From Halichondria panicea (taxonomy: Eukaryota; Porifera; Demospongiae; Suberitida; Halichondriidae), in the NCBI RefSeq assembly GCF_963675165.1, contig NC_087378.1, forward strand, positions 1,353,025 to 1,417,024: 64,000 bases of DNA, given 5' to 3'. The position numbers and the translations under genes are program-made. A model generated the notes under the pieces. The model saw only the letters and a program-made list of their open reading frames with translations. It made no database searches and had not been told where the DNA came from. Shown piece by piece: positions 16,479-30,383 of this stretch. The stretch's first letter is position 1. Each line of letters begins with the position of its first letter.

Positions 16479-19400
16479 ATGGCAAAGGCTCAGGTATGCT
16501 TGTTGAAGCATCTAATCAGACTAATGCAGAACTCATCTTTGTTCTCTAATAATGTAGTTCCACTGCTCATTTTATAATTATTATGACCTCCCGCAGGACT
16601 GTGTCATAGTGTGTGTTGATGTGGGGTACTCGATGAGCTTTGCCCCACCCTCTGGTGGCAACACTTATCTCGAGATGGCCGTCAAAGTAGCCAATCAGAT
16701 TATCCAGCAGAAGGCATGTATTTGTAGTTCTGCTGCATACATATTTATAAGTTGTCGCTGTTGGGATAAAATGCTTACCATTGGATTGTCGCGATAATTA
16801 TAATAAATTTACATACCAAGTTGGAAAGTGTATGTCTCTAAATGCTAAAATTAATGGGCTAAGTACTAAAGACGCATTCCATGATGTCATTAACTGTTAA
16901 TGGTTTGTTTCTCGCGGTGCAGATGTTTGCTGGGAGTAAAGACCTTGTTGGACTTGTGCTATTCGGAACTGCAGGTATATAATTATATACACAACATCCA
17001 CACTTTCTGTTACACATATTGATCATAGAGACTGACAATGAGCTGGCCTCCCGTGAGGGCGGTTACGACAATATCTCTGTCCCCTACCTCCCCACGAACC
17101 CCTCCTTGGATCTGCTCAAGTTCCTCAACCAGGTTCAAGCGGGGGCTGTCTCCGCAGACTGTATCTTTATAAATTATCATAATTATGTTAATTATCATCG
17201 GTTAATTATAATTATTTCGTGATGGATTATTGTTGACCTCTGATTTGAACTTTTTTAGAAGCTTACAACATTTTCTTCCTTAATGTTTCTCACAGTTATT
17301 GATGCTCTTGTTGTCGCTATGGACAGTTTAGTCAACGCTACCAGGTAATGTACGCACACACCTTGAATATAATAACCGTTGAGTTTGCTATTGCACAATG
17401 TTTGCATGCAGTAATCAGTGGTATGTATCTCACAGCTTATACAGATTGTCCTTGTTTCTTGTCATTAATTCATTCTTTGTGCATGTGCTAGTCTCTCTCA
17501 TTCACAGGAGTCTCAAGAAAGTGGGGGAGAAGAAGATCTACCTACTCACTGACGCGGGGTCAGAGTACAGTGATGACGGGCTGGAGTCCATTTGTGCTGG
17601 ACTGGAGAAGGAAGGCATTGAGCTTGTTGTTGTGTGAGTTAATTAACACCTAGCTATATAGATGGATGGTTTCACACGTGGTTAATTTGTGTACATGTTG
17701 TCTCGGTAGTTCTAATTATGGATGCTACAGGTGTGGGTGTGCAGGTACTTCACTATTACCGTAGTGATGCAATGCTATAGCGGTGCCTTATAGTAGTGCA
17801 TCAGCATATTATAATTTTATAGAGAGTGTTTCTTAAGGTCATAGTTATTGTTTACTCAGCTCTTGCAACTACACTCTCCTCTCTGCAGTGGGCCCTCTAT
17901 TAGTCCTGGTGGGGGCAATACTGGAGATAGTGGTTCCCCTGGCGATGGTCCTGGCCCCTCCTACCGCCCACCCCCATCAGTGACGAAGAAGACACCTCAA
18001 CAGATTGCCGGGGAGGGAGTGCTACAGAGAATCGTTGAAACAGTCGATGGACTCTGTTTCTCATTTCAGTGAGTAAACAATGCTGCCAAGCACAAACTCT
18101 TCACTGCCTTGTTTTGAAACTGCAGATAGTAACAGTGTGTTTGCTTCCTTGCAGTGAGGAACTTCAAATGGCATCCCTCATTAGAAAAGGAGCAAAGAGA
18201 CAAACGGCACGGTTTTCAGGGAACTTGGAGATAGGCAAGCAATTTCAGATAGCATGCAAGATATACACAAAAGTAAGTTGTTAATTATAATTATGTACAT
18301 TTTATACCGTTTGTATGGTGTGGAATTTGTGAAGCAGTTTTCATTTTTGAGTATCTCTTTGTTGCTTGCTGTGTAGACGATGGAAGAGAAGCCCCCGTCC
18401 TGGAAGAAACTATCTGCAGTGAGTCAAGCCTCATCCAAACCCGAGAGCATGGGGGTCAAGATGCATCGCTCCTACCATCTCAACGATGAGGACGAGACTG
18501 AGGTGGACATGGACAATGTCGCTAAAGGTGAGTAGTTAGTACTGCATGTTGTGCCCTCACCTGCAACCAGTATATCGGTTTGTGAACTGCTTACCACAGT
18601 ATATAGAGTACTTATACAGCTGTATCTCATAAGAAAGACATGACCGTACATAAGATTGTGTGCTCAAAACTTGGAGTGTTTTGGTGGCATTCATTTGAGG
18701 GGAACAAGCTGTACAGTGTACATGCAGAGATATTAAGTGTGTTGATCCACCTGAATCTGTAATTCACCGTCTTTGCTTGTGTATTTAGGTTACTGGTATG
18801 GGAAGAGTTTGATCCCAGTATCAGATGCGGACGAGAAGGCAATGGCGCTTCAAGCACCCAGATGTCTGTCTCTCCTCGGGTTCTCCAAACGGAGCAGCAT
18901 CAAGAACCATCAAACACTGGGCAATGGAGTACAAGTAGTTGTGGCAAACCCTGATGATAAGGTGAAAGTATGTTCGTGCAAGTCTATGTGCTTTAACTCC
19001 CCCCCTCCCCAATTACAGGCTGGCTGTGTGTCACTGTCTGCATTCATCCATGCCCTCTACGAGACAGACATGGTGATGGTGTGCCGCTATGTGTGGAGGA
19101 ACAACTCTCAGCCCAAGTTAGTGGTCCTCGCCCCTCACATCAAACCAGACAAAGAGGTGGGTTGGAAATGCTGAGAGTTCAACATCTAATGTATAGCTAC
19201 TTAACTAACCCCCCCCCCCCCTAAAAACACACCTAACTGTTACATTGTTCTTTCTCTGTAGTCTGTTTTTCATTTGCTGATAATTTCTATGTTCTATGTG
19301 GTGGTAATATTTTAATTATAATCTCCCATTCTGCAGTATTTGCTCATGCGTCAAGTTCCATTCACGGAGGATGTGAGATGCTTTGTGTTTCCCTCCCTCC

Positions 19401-21750
19401 CCGGAGAGAGGAAGAGCAACCAGCCAACAGGTGAGCCTTGTGTGGCTTATATTGTCATGTCTACAGTGTTATGTCAACTGTGTTGAGTGTGTGTGTACAT
19501 GTACGAATGAGGCATTGACTTGATAGTATTCTCTTAGAGCTGTACACACTGTCAGTACAGTTGCTGTTACAATAGATGTACACGTACAGTAAATGTACAT
19601 GATGAATCTCCCTTAGCAGCCAATTTTCATTTTGTTGAGCCTTCCTGGTACATACATTTATTATCTGTGTAATTACATATTCTATTTACCACACAGAGGA
19701 GCAGCTGTCTGCAGTAGACGACCTCATCACAAACATGGACCTCATGAAGGCTGATGTGTGAGTTCACACCTCATGCATTGTGTGTTTGAACTGCATGCTT
19801 TCACTCAGTGATGAAGATGGTAGACCTTGTGAGGCCCTCAAGCCTAAAAACACTCCCAACCCACTCATACAGCGCATATTCCAGGTATGTACGTATGCAA
19901 GAGTAGATAAACAGAGTAGGAGTTGTTGAACTGGTAGTAACAGCATTTGCCTGCTCCTGTGCATCACTTAATCTCTTGACGTATGACATTGTAACAAGGC
20001 TTATTATTGTGTTGGTGATGGCACTGTGTTACATGTATAGTGTGTAGCTCATCGAGCTCTCCACCCCACCGACCCACTGCCAGAGGTTGACCCAAGCATT
20101 AAGAGGTGAAGAGAGAGAGTAGCTATCTAGTCCAAATGATCGATTGAGCAATTTTACTAACTATACATGTATATACATGTTTATTTGTTTGTGTACCTTT
20201 ACAGACTAGTGACCCCCAGTCCAGCTATACTAACACAGTGCAGTGGAGCACTCAACAGAATTAAGGTGGGTGCTTCATGCATATGCACAGTATCGGTACT
20301 ACTAAAAGAGAATTCTTACTGTTGTGATCCTTACCCAATACTGTCCCTATTGCTTAGGACGTATTTCCACTGACCAAAGTGGAGGCTAAGGAATCAGAGG
20401 CTTCAACTGCGTGGAAGAAAACGTAAACTTTTTATATAGCTACCAAAAAGCATGAATTCTCATTACGTTGATATGTTTTTTCATATCTACATTTCCTATA
20501 ATTATAGTTCTGATTTGGATCTGGATGCCGAGGCTCCGCCCGCTAAGAAGGCTCGTGTGGAGGAAGACACTGACTTCAGTATGGCTTCTCTCGCCAGAGG
20601 AGAAGTGAAGCAGGTAAGAACATGTGACTATACTGTTAATTAAGTTTCTTATATGAGCCTTTAATTGTGTGTGCACCTGAACATACACTTATAATTATTG
20701 CTGCTATTGTTAAAGGTTTTAACTAAGATTGGTACCACTTCTGTAGATTCAGGTATAGGATATTTAATCAGTCCGTGGTCTCCTCCCATTAGGTGGGTAC
20801 ATTGGACCCTGTGGGTGACTTCACCACTCTCCTAAAGCAAGGCAGTCTTCTATCAGCCGGTGAGATCACTCCCCCCCTCACACTCACCACTCCTGTGTGT
20901 ATACCTGTTTGTTTATTCTGTAGCGTGTAAGATGTTGCAGGAGGTGGCTGTGAAGCTGGTGAAAGAGTCGTTTGGGGATACCTACTATGGCAAGGCTATG
21001 GACTGTATTCAAGCACTGAGATCAGAGGCCATTAAAGTAAGTCATACTGTTCTGAAAATAGCAATTATTATTGTTAACCCGTTACTACTGTGCTTCTAGT
21101 TTTTTCACTGTAGATAGGAACAGTGGCTTCCTTTTTATTTCACTGTCATTATACTTGATTGATAATCGATTCATACCCTCCCCCCCACAGCAATCTGAGC
21201 CGACAGTGTTCAACCCCTTCCTACGAGAGCTCAAGAGTGATTTTGTAGGAACGAGGTATGCAGCATTCTGGAGTCATGTGACGAGTGAAGGTGTGACTCT
21301 GGTGAGCAGTGTGGAGTGTGGAGTGAGCGATGTGACCCCGGAGCAAGCCAAACAGGTCAGTCCAGTGATGACTCACTCTTATGTAACTCAGTGGATTGTA
21401 CAAAGTAGTCTCGCTAATTCCCACACAGTATCTAACTCACATGTTACATGTCAGTTGAGCCTTATATCATCGTTTGGTGTTTCCATGTGCATTATTCACC
21501 GTATCCACTACGTGTCGATGTGTTGGGCATTATGGATACTGAATGTCTAGTGTAGTTAGCACTATTATACACACTGTGTTGATTGTTTTGTGGTTGCACA
21601 GTTTATTGAGGAGGAGGCTAGTGTGACTGAGAGTTCCCCCGCCCCTCCTGAGGTCACTGATGATGCTGACGGTCTGGTAAGTGTATTTTATACTCATGAC
21701 CATTACCAGGTTTATTATCCCACTTGTTCATGCAGCTGGCAATGATGTGA
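16479..21750 (+). CDS. XRCC5: Ku80 (XRCC5), DNA double-strand-break repair, 23 exons
   Basis: Exons are 16479-16493, 16597-16713, 16923-16974, 17029-17160, 17296-17344, 17508-17633, 17889-18068, 18155-18272, 18377-18527, 18789-18961, 19019-19156, 19337-19430, 19697-19757, 19809-19884, 20041-20105, 20205-20265, 20358-20422, 20508-20613, 20793-20859, 20924-21036, 21191-21355, 21602-21676 and 21736-21750, giving 737 residues (human 732). The vWA-like domain opens with DCVIVCVDVGYSMS and LVGLVLFGT. The DNA-encircling core has DDEDETE-like and GYWYGKSLIPVSDADE stretches that parallel human DDDETE and FRYGSDIVPFSKVDEE. The helical C-terminal domain has YGKAMDCIQALRSEAIK. Ku80 pairs with Ku70 to bind DNA ends for non-homologous end joining. 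The tail ends DADGLLAMM, like the human DNA-PKcs-binding end DDLLDMI. Intron 2 has a GC donor. Confidence 0.97.
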
Positions 21751-21993
21751 TGAGAGCAAGTCTGACCTCATGTGAACAATCTTTCCACTGATCTCTTTGA
21801 TACCAGTCAATTACTTACATTGTATGTTAATCCTTCACGCATTTCTCGAACAATCTTGTGGTTTAAAACGAAACATAGTGTTTACGTGCATCTTATTTCA
21901 AAACAATGACTGAGAACGTAAAACATTGAATGAGTATAACTATGTAGCTATAATAATTATTATAAGTGTTGTTTATCCACCGCCTGCACGTCT

Positions 21994-23216
<1,223 letters not shown>

Positions 23217-23429
23217 TTTTGTTTCTATGTCTCTCAAACGTTTATTCTTCAGAAAAAGTGCTGAATCATCAAAGCAATGAGCACATGACCCTTGACCTTT
23301 GACCGAGTGTGATGGGTGTGTTTTGTGCAATTTGGGGATTTCCCCTACACGTGTTTGCTTCAGTACATTTGTACACACATTATTAGCAATACATACTCAC
23401 AGAAGTATTGCAAACTGAGGGGGCCAGGG
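23217..23429. promoter_or_regulatory. Head-to-head TMEM50/SRRT upstream region, 213 bp
   Basis: Two conserved genes start on opposite strands only 213 bp apart, so they almost certainly share a bidirectional promoter. No core motif is claimed. Confidence 0.45.
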
Positions 23430-26400
23430 ATGGGTGACAGTGACGATGATCAGGACAGAGGGCGCAGCAGGGACAAGTTTAGACGGGAGAGGAGTGACTA
23501 CAACAGTGGTGGAGACAGAAATCGAAGCAACTATCGTGAGAAGAGACCGTGGCGAGGTGATGAATCTGGCTCTGGTCGCAGACGAAGCAGAGATGAGTAC
23601 GAACATGATAGCAGGAAGCGTTTCTCTGGAGGCTCGGGCAGTTATGGTCGTGGTGGCAGAGAGTGGAGCCCACCCGCAAAACGAATGAGGAGAGAATGGT
23701 CAGTTTTAAATCTATAAAATGCATGCTGCTATGACGGTGAGTGATTTTGTTTTGTTTCTGTTTGTTGCTTTTATAGGACTGGATTTCCAGCACCTGGAAT
23801 GATGATGCCGTATGGGATGAGGCCACCCTGGTCCATGCCAGCCCATCCTGCACCTCACCAGATGCCACCTGGGTGGGTACTACATGTACATGTCTAATCA
23901 GTATATCTACATGTACATGTCTAATCAGTATATCTACATGTATAATTATAAATAATATTGTGCAGTATTTTAGAAATGTTGTATTATCCGCCTCCCCCTC
24001 CAGACTACCTGTTGAGCCTGGGATGGGTGACAACGCCTCCCGAACATCCAAACACACCATGCTCAGCTTCAAGCAGTTCCTCACTCGGCAAGAAGACGAT
24101 ATTGAGGAAGTCGATGCCATTACCAGCTACAACAGCTACAAGTCTGACTTTAAAAAGAAGTTGATTGAAGAGTTCTTTGAGGAGCATAAAGAAGAGGACT
24201 GGTAAGGAATGTGCCTGAGGGTGTCAATTATTACTTTAGTGACAGTCATTCGTTATCTGAACTCTTTTTCACAGTTTTGTAAGACTTTTACTGGATCTTA
24301 CAAGATAGTGTACAGTAGAATGTGTAGTGGATTATCCATAGGCCATTGGCCACTACTGAGCCAATAGAATAGTATAGTGTCTGATCTTACTTTTGGTCAG
24401 CTGCCCAAACTGGCAGGTTAATTGGCATGACTACTGTACTCTAGCTTATACTGTACATATTCCCGTTCACACTTTAGCTGACAGGTGAGTCAATGTGCAC
24501 TTCACAGCCGTAAGTATGCTCTAAATTATGCGTGTTCCGTAGCACCTCAGACAGTATCTCTTCTCATTTCTGGAAGATCACTTGTAACATGCGCCTTTCA
24601 CTGACAGGCTCATTTCCAAGTACCACCCCAAGAGGGTGAAGGAGAACAAAGAAAAAGAGGCAGCTAATCTCCAGCGTAGAGTACAGGCCTTCTCCTACCT
24701 CCTAGAGTCTGGCCTGCTGGACAAGGCCTCTCTCACTGCTGATAACTCCGACCAGATTATCAAGATTATGGACTCAGGTGCAGCGAGAGAGTACTGTCTA
24801 TGAGTAGCTGTTACGTACATGTAGCTAGGATTCTTTTAGGTGTGTTAATTCTGTTTCTGCTGCGTTTAAATAGTTAGTGCCCTCTCTGTTGATTTCAGCT
24901 GTATACATGTATATGTTCATTTACTACATGCAGCTGTGATCAAGATGGAGGGTGGCAGTGAGGTAGATCTGCTCTCTTTGGAGGATCCTCCCCCCACTAG
25001 TGGCGAGGGTGAGGAGACGGGGGACAAGACTAGTCCCTCTCTTACCATGGAGTCCACCGATGAATCTTCCAAAATAGCAGAGCAAGCAAAGGAGTACGGC
25101 CAACAGAGAGAGGTGAAGTGGGTGGGGAGTTTGACCGTTTCCCTATGAGGCAATGGTTACATTATAATTATAGAGTCATCTGTGTCTACATGTAAGTCAA
25201 TGAAACAAGAACTTGTCTTGAATCTCTCGATGTGTTTCCCTTTCAGTCAAAATCTGGATCTCCCAATGGTTCATCAGAAGGTAGCAAGGAAGACGAAAAA
25301 ATGACAGGTGAGAGTTCAAATCTGTCAATGTCATTGTTGCACATGATTAATTGTATTAATAGAGCCAGCTACTAGTGAGACTAAGGAGGAGGGGGACTCC
25401 CCTAACTCCACTGAGCCACACCCCCCTGAGAATGGGGTAGCCAAACCGAGGGCACTCCACATCACCCGCTCTGTCTATATCAGACACATCCCGGCAAAGA
25501 TCTCTGCAGAGGATATTATCGAGGTGAGTATATAGTTGTTACACATCAGTCATGTACATAGACATCTTTGTGAGCCCACAAACTCAAAGGGTCCATTAAT
25601 TCTGTAAGTAAACTCTCTTGGATCCCTTATTTATTTTTGAATGCTAAATGTTTGCTGTGTTCGATTGTTCAGGTGTGCCGTACCATTCCTGGATTCTTGA
25701 GAATAGCGTTTGCTGACCCAGCTCCTGACAGAGGGTTAGTTTGATACCAGCTAGTAGCGTCCATTGTATTAGATTCACCCCACCCACTCCTCTAGGTACG
25801 AGCGTCGTGGATGGGCCACTTTTACAGCTGAGACAGATGTTAAAGATGTCCTCTCCAAACTTAGCACCAAGAAGGTGATCTACATCTTTATTCCGTCTTT
25901 TTCTTTACACTCTCAAGTCAGAATTCCTGCTAGTACATGTAACTGGTCCTGTCTGAACTCATTGACCTCTCTTTTATTACACTGTAACTTACCATTACAT
26001 TAGATTAATTGTACCACCCCCCCCCCCCCCTCCAGATCAAGGACTGTCAGCTGAGCTGCATGGTGAACAGGGAGCTCACTCGTCGTGTGAAGCATTGCCC
26101 CTCATCAGCCTGGGCAAGGAGGTCTCTCCACTCTGACCTGCAACACCTGCTCAAACTCATCAAGTGAGCTCATGTAATGACTTTTATAACCATCACTTCT
26201 TCTACAACTTATACGATATATACTTTGCTTGTGAATCATACATGTATCATAGTGATACTGCAACCCCTACTTATGTGATGTCTGCAGTATGTGTTCCTCC
26301 TCTGAGGGGAGTTTTAGGGGAGTTTCTCAATATTTTCACCCATTTCTTACGTTTTTCAAGTTTATTGCTATTACTTCAAGGATCAGTACTCATGCACGGA

Positions 26401-29400
26401 AATGTTTTGGGCTTGCAGGTTCTTTGATGAGAAGGCTGGTCTGTGGGAGTATGCACCACCTGGGGAGGAGGAGCCTCAGTCCAACCCAATCCTCGACTTC
26501 TCTGACGACCTGTTAGAGGAGGAACCTGTAGCCATGACTACCAGTGCAGACGACGAGGAGGGTGCCATCAGTGACCCTGGCAATGAAGTGGTTGAGGGAA
26601 CTGATGAGAAAGTTAAGGTACCAAAAATGTATTTTTATGGGCTCTGCTTGTTTCTCCTGGAACTATGAATATCTCTCACCACTGTATCCTCTACAGCTGT
26701 TGGATCAGTTGCTATGGTACTTGCGTATTGTACACTCCTTGGACTACTATGGTGGGACTGTGCTCCCCCCTGAGGACTCCATGCCCCATCGCTGTGGCCT
26801 GTTCACCATCAGAACACAGCCCCCGGACACTCTGGAACATCAAGAGGGTGGGTATTGTGTAGGCATTGCTTCAGTGTGTGTGTGTGTGTGCGTGTGCGTG
26901 TGCGTGTGGGTGTGGGTGTGTGGGTGTTGTGTAGGCATTGCTTCGATGTGTGTGTCGGTGTGTGTGTGTGTCAGAGTTAAGCAAGTCTGCACTCCTAACA
27001 ATGTACCTTTATGCACAACATACATGTACACTATTACATCATCGATGCCCCCTCCAGTGAGTGACTATGTGGAGGGTATGGAGGAGAAGGTGCAGCCTCT
27101 CGTGGTCAAGAAGGGGATCCTCTCTGAGACTGAGATCAACAAACTGGGCAAGAAAGACCCAGAAGCATATCCTTGTGATTTTTATTATGAATTCAATTTT
27201 TGCCTTTTTGCCCTAAAATTTCCCACCATTCCATATACATTGTATGCCATCATGTACAGAAATGAGTATGGTGTGAATTCATTTTAAGCACTCCAATGCT
27301 GACATTATCTCATTTTGTGTTTGTCAGTATATGTCCGCTGTGTGTTGCCTTGACTCCTGTGTACTGAAGAGGAGCGGTTTGTGGAGCTTAACACTCAGAA
27401 GCTGGCAGAGAGTAAGTACCTTTGTCCACTCAGTGGGAAAAAGTTCAAAGGTCCAGATTATGTCCGCAAGCACATCTTTAATAAACACATGGACAAAGTG
27501 GAGGATTTCAAGCAAGAAGTGAGTAGTAAACGATATGCAAGCATTCATGCCTTCCCTTACATTGTAGTTATTGTAATCTATTAGACGATTACTTCCCTTT
27601 ATTATGTATACAGTCAGGAGTGCATGAACTCCTGCTACAGTATATGCAGCTTTCTGTGTACTACTGTATAGTCTATGCTATAACGCTTCTCCCCCCCCAG
27701 GCTGTGTTCTTCAATAACTACATCAGGGACCCAGACCGCCCCATGCCAGAGGAATCTACGATTAGTTCCTCTGTCTTGCCCTCCATTCCCAAGACCCCGG
27801 GATCAGCAGAGAGTCCGTTGGGTGGAGTCATGGCTCTGGGCTCTGGGGGAAGTCCCTGGGACCAGGGGAGGATGGGCATGTTTGGACGAGGTCAGTGGTG
27901 TGCACTAGGCCCCAGTGTAGATTGAGCATTTACCAGGTGTCAATTTGCATGTGACCTCTATATTCTATATTGTAGAATTGGTTTCCTATTCCCTCTTCAG
28001 GTGGTGGTTTTGGACCTTCGATTGGTGGAGGGTTCACTCCTCCGGAAATGATGAACAGAGGTGGAGGATTCAGGGGAAGGTAACCAACATATAAGAGATA
28101 TTATTTGAACTGGCACGTTGGCCTCTAGCTACAGGCGTCCTTTATTCGGGGTACGTATTTACAGATGAAGTGATCCTGTACCAGGAACAATGGAAAAGGG
28201 TCACTAAAGTAGAAAGCTAGAATTATGATTGTTGCTTCTTTGCAGCAGGCCGGAGCCATAATTATTTCTGTATAGGCTTCTTTGCTGTGATCCTAGTCCA
28301 CCACAGTGCATGTCTTATACCAAAGCTCTGTTCTCAAAAGTTTCAGAATGCCTCTTAGTCTATAGAATTTCATTGCTCATGTTACTTGCTACTTAGCCAG
28401 CTTCCATGCTTCATACCGTTTTTGCTAATTACAGCACCAAAACAATTAATTCGATTCTAGAAATGGTTAACATTTGAGATTTATTATTGAGAATTAGTTC
28501 TTAGAATAGGGTGGAGCTAACAAAAAGAACAAAATATTCACCAGATTGCCTCGAATGAAGCCGCTTAAAGTTTCAAGACCTCGAACGTTTGTGATTTAGC
28601 TATATTGTGATGCTTAGGTAATTAGTTAGCACGACCATAACCAACAACTTTTGGTTATAAAATACAGTTAGCATAGCTTCAAACACATATTCTGCGAGCC
28701 ATGCTCAGTTAAATGCTGCTGTTGATGATGATACACAGAATACTACTTTGAATAGTAAATTAAAACTGCGAGTTGGTTCTTCTATTAGAGTGGTTCTGTA
28801 ATTAGAAGAAAGACGGTACATACAACTGCGTTATTGTATTCATGTAAACAGCCAAGGGTTAGCACTTCAGTGCTCTACTTCAACTTATGAGTTAGCCTTG
28901 CACTGAAGCGCTAGCTATTTGTTAGCTACAAAAGTCAGAAAACAGCTGCAAAGCTGTAGTTCCAAAGCTACAGCCGCCATTGTGAACTTTAACCTATTGC
29001 AGGCACACCCCTTTTTCTGCGCATGTGCATTCAAGCCCACTTGGCACCCCTTTCTTTCATTGACAGAAAATACAAAATACTTGAAGATCATTCACCAAGC
29101 CATCAGTAGATACAGGCCTTCTGTTTCTATTAAGCTCCTTTTCTATAACACTCTTAATTCGTTCAATTGCAAATGCAAACAATTATTTCTTATAACATTA
29201 TACAGCCCTTGATTATACAAAGCAAACTAAGTACATCTTCTTATAACACTCTAATACTTTTTGAGCAAAGCAAAACATCAATTGAACTGAGGCTACGTCA
29301 ATTTGAGGCTACAGCAGTTCGCTTTTGCAGTTTGAGAGCAAGTGGAAATTTTTTTTGTAAAGGCTATCAATTCTTCCAGCTTGGAAATAATTGTTGTCAA

Positions 29401-30043
29401 TCACATACGCAATGTAGGCCTACAGTTAATTGTTTGTCAACAAGCCTGACTGTCAATGTATAAATATTAAAACTGTTTGACAAGGCCATCATTGATCAGC
29501 TCTCTCCCGTTAATTTAACCAGCCTACATGTATGTGTCACAGTGCTTGTCAAACAGTTTAGCTGTAGGAATTGACGTAGCGAATTGGAATCGACGAGTGA
29601 ATTGGCCGTAGCTCAGTTGAATCACCCACAGCCTTGAGCCTACTATGTGTGTACCTCAGAGCCACCGTATATACATGTATCACATATATCATATATCATA
29701 CAGCTGGCCTCCAAAATGTGCTCCTTTAGCATAAAAGTGTCTGCATGCAACGACTGTGGTGAATACTTTCAATGTTTTCTCCAGGAATAATTTATTTAGC
29801 AGACACAACAACCAATTATAACACTCAATATCATTACTACCTGGCTTCTCTATAAAGTACATGTACATGTAGGCTTCAGTGAGGGGTAGGGTAGTATTCC
29901 AACCCTGTTCCTAGTGCATGAAGCATTGAGCCATTGGATTTTCCTCACTTTTTTGTCTCCTGTGCAGGGGTGGTGGAAGGAGGGGGCGTGGTCGGAGAGT
30001 GGTCAACTATGAGGACCTGGATGCCCCAGATGAAATGTACTGA
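23430..30043 (+). CDS. SRRT: Serrate/ARS2 RNA effector, 17 exons, one U12-type intron
   Basis: Exons are 23430-23698, 23777-23872, 24004-24201, 24608-24777, 24934-25112, 25247-25307, 25363-25523, 25673-25734, 25796-25874, 26036-26163, 26419-26617, 26697-26847, 27058-27166, 27365-27518, 27701-27890, 28001-28079 and 29968-30043, giving 786 residues (human about 876). The start is an Arg/Asp/Ser-rich tail. Next comes the SERRATE domain ([19 protein letters not shown]), then an RRM-like region ([20 protein letters not shown]). The zinc-finger region is [19 protein letters not shown], nearly the same as human [19 protein letters not shown]. The end is Gly/Arg-rich, closing [12 protein letters not shown] (human EYRDLDAPDDVDFF). 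ARS2 links the nuclear cap-binding complex to miRNA processing, 3'-end formation and RNA decay. The AT-AC intron lies at 27167-27364. The last intron is 1.9 kb and repeat-rich. Confidence 0.97.
23881..23944. repeat. Tandem duplication of a ~32-bp unit in SRRT intron 2
   Basis: The unit beginning tacatgtacatgtctaatca and ending in gtatatc is present twice in direct succession inside the 131-bp intron. Nothing further is inferred. Confidence 0.8.
24202..24607 (+). other. SRRT intron 3, nothing recognised
   Basis: A 406-bp intron with ordinary GT-AG ends. No repeat or RNA gene was recognised. Confidence 0.5.
27167..27364 (+). other. U12-type (minor spliceosome) AT-AC intron in SRRT
   Basis: The intron begins ATATCCTTG, matching the U12 5' consensus ATATCCTTT at eight of nine positions, and ends GTAC. 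A branch element TTGCCTTGACT (A at 27353) lies 11 nt before the 3' end, within the usual 10-16 nt window of U12 introns. Removing 27167-27364 joins GC to T and keeps the conserved reading KKDPEAEEERFVE, like human KKDPEAEVEKFV. No GT-AG alternative gives this frame. Confidence 0.92.
28080..29967. other. SRRT last intron, 1.9 kb, repeat-rich
   Basis: Two repeats are visible. About 28155-28390 is a diverged, inverted copy of the 33873-35448 repeat family: it shares, in reverse complement, agtgatcctgtaccagg, gggtcactaaagtagaaagc and tcacagcaaagaagcct. About 28865-29040 matches 56920-57095 in inverted orientation. A 15-bp inverted repeat (aaactgtttgacaag at 29470-29484 and its complement at 29545-29559) could form a hairpin. 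No gene is seen. Confidence 0.6.
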
Positions 30044-30383
30044 ACATTCTACCCACTCATGTATAAACAACAATAACAACACTTAGTACGTATACATAGT
30101 TATACACTTTTCTTGATGCTTTGTGCTCTTTTCTGTAATGGTATTATTATTGTGGGATTTGCTTAGTCTTCGTTGTATACCAGTACAATATAGCATTGCC
30201 AAGAATTACAGGGAGTTTTCTTTAACAATGTGGGCTGATTAACCACAATTATGTTATGTAGATACCACAATGGGAAAACTTTGTAGTATACATGCCTGGT
30301 GTCTATGTTTCAGTCACACTACGTCAACTTAATTCAAGCAAGTTATAATTCGTAGATCAAACAAGTTTAGAAGTCATTTAAAG
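30044..30383. other. Intergenic region between SRRT and the NYN gene
   Basis: A 340-bp AT-rich gap that should hold the SRRT 3' untranslated region and the NYN gene promoter. Nothing else was recognised. Confidence 0.4.

Noticed and set aside
26870-26990. TG-rich open frame extending an SRRT exon
   Set aside because: It lies in a microsatellite inside an ordinary GT-AG intron (26848-27057); the spliced frame matches ARS2 without it.
29604-29650. tRNA-like 5' half (ggccgtagctcagttgaatc) in the SRRT intron
   Set aside because: It has an A-box-like word, but no B box (GGTTCGA) and no closing acceptor arm follows; at most a decayed tRNA-derived fragment.
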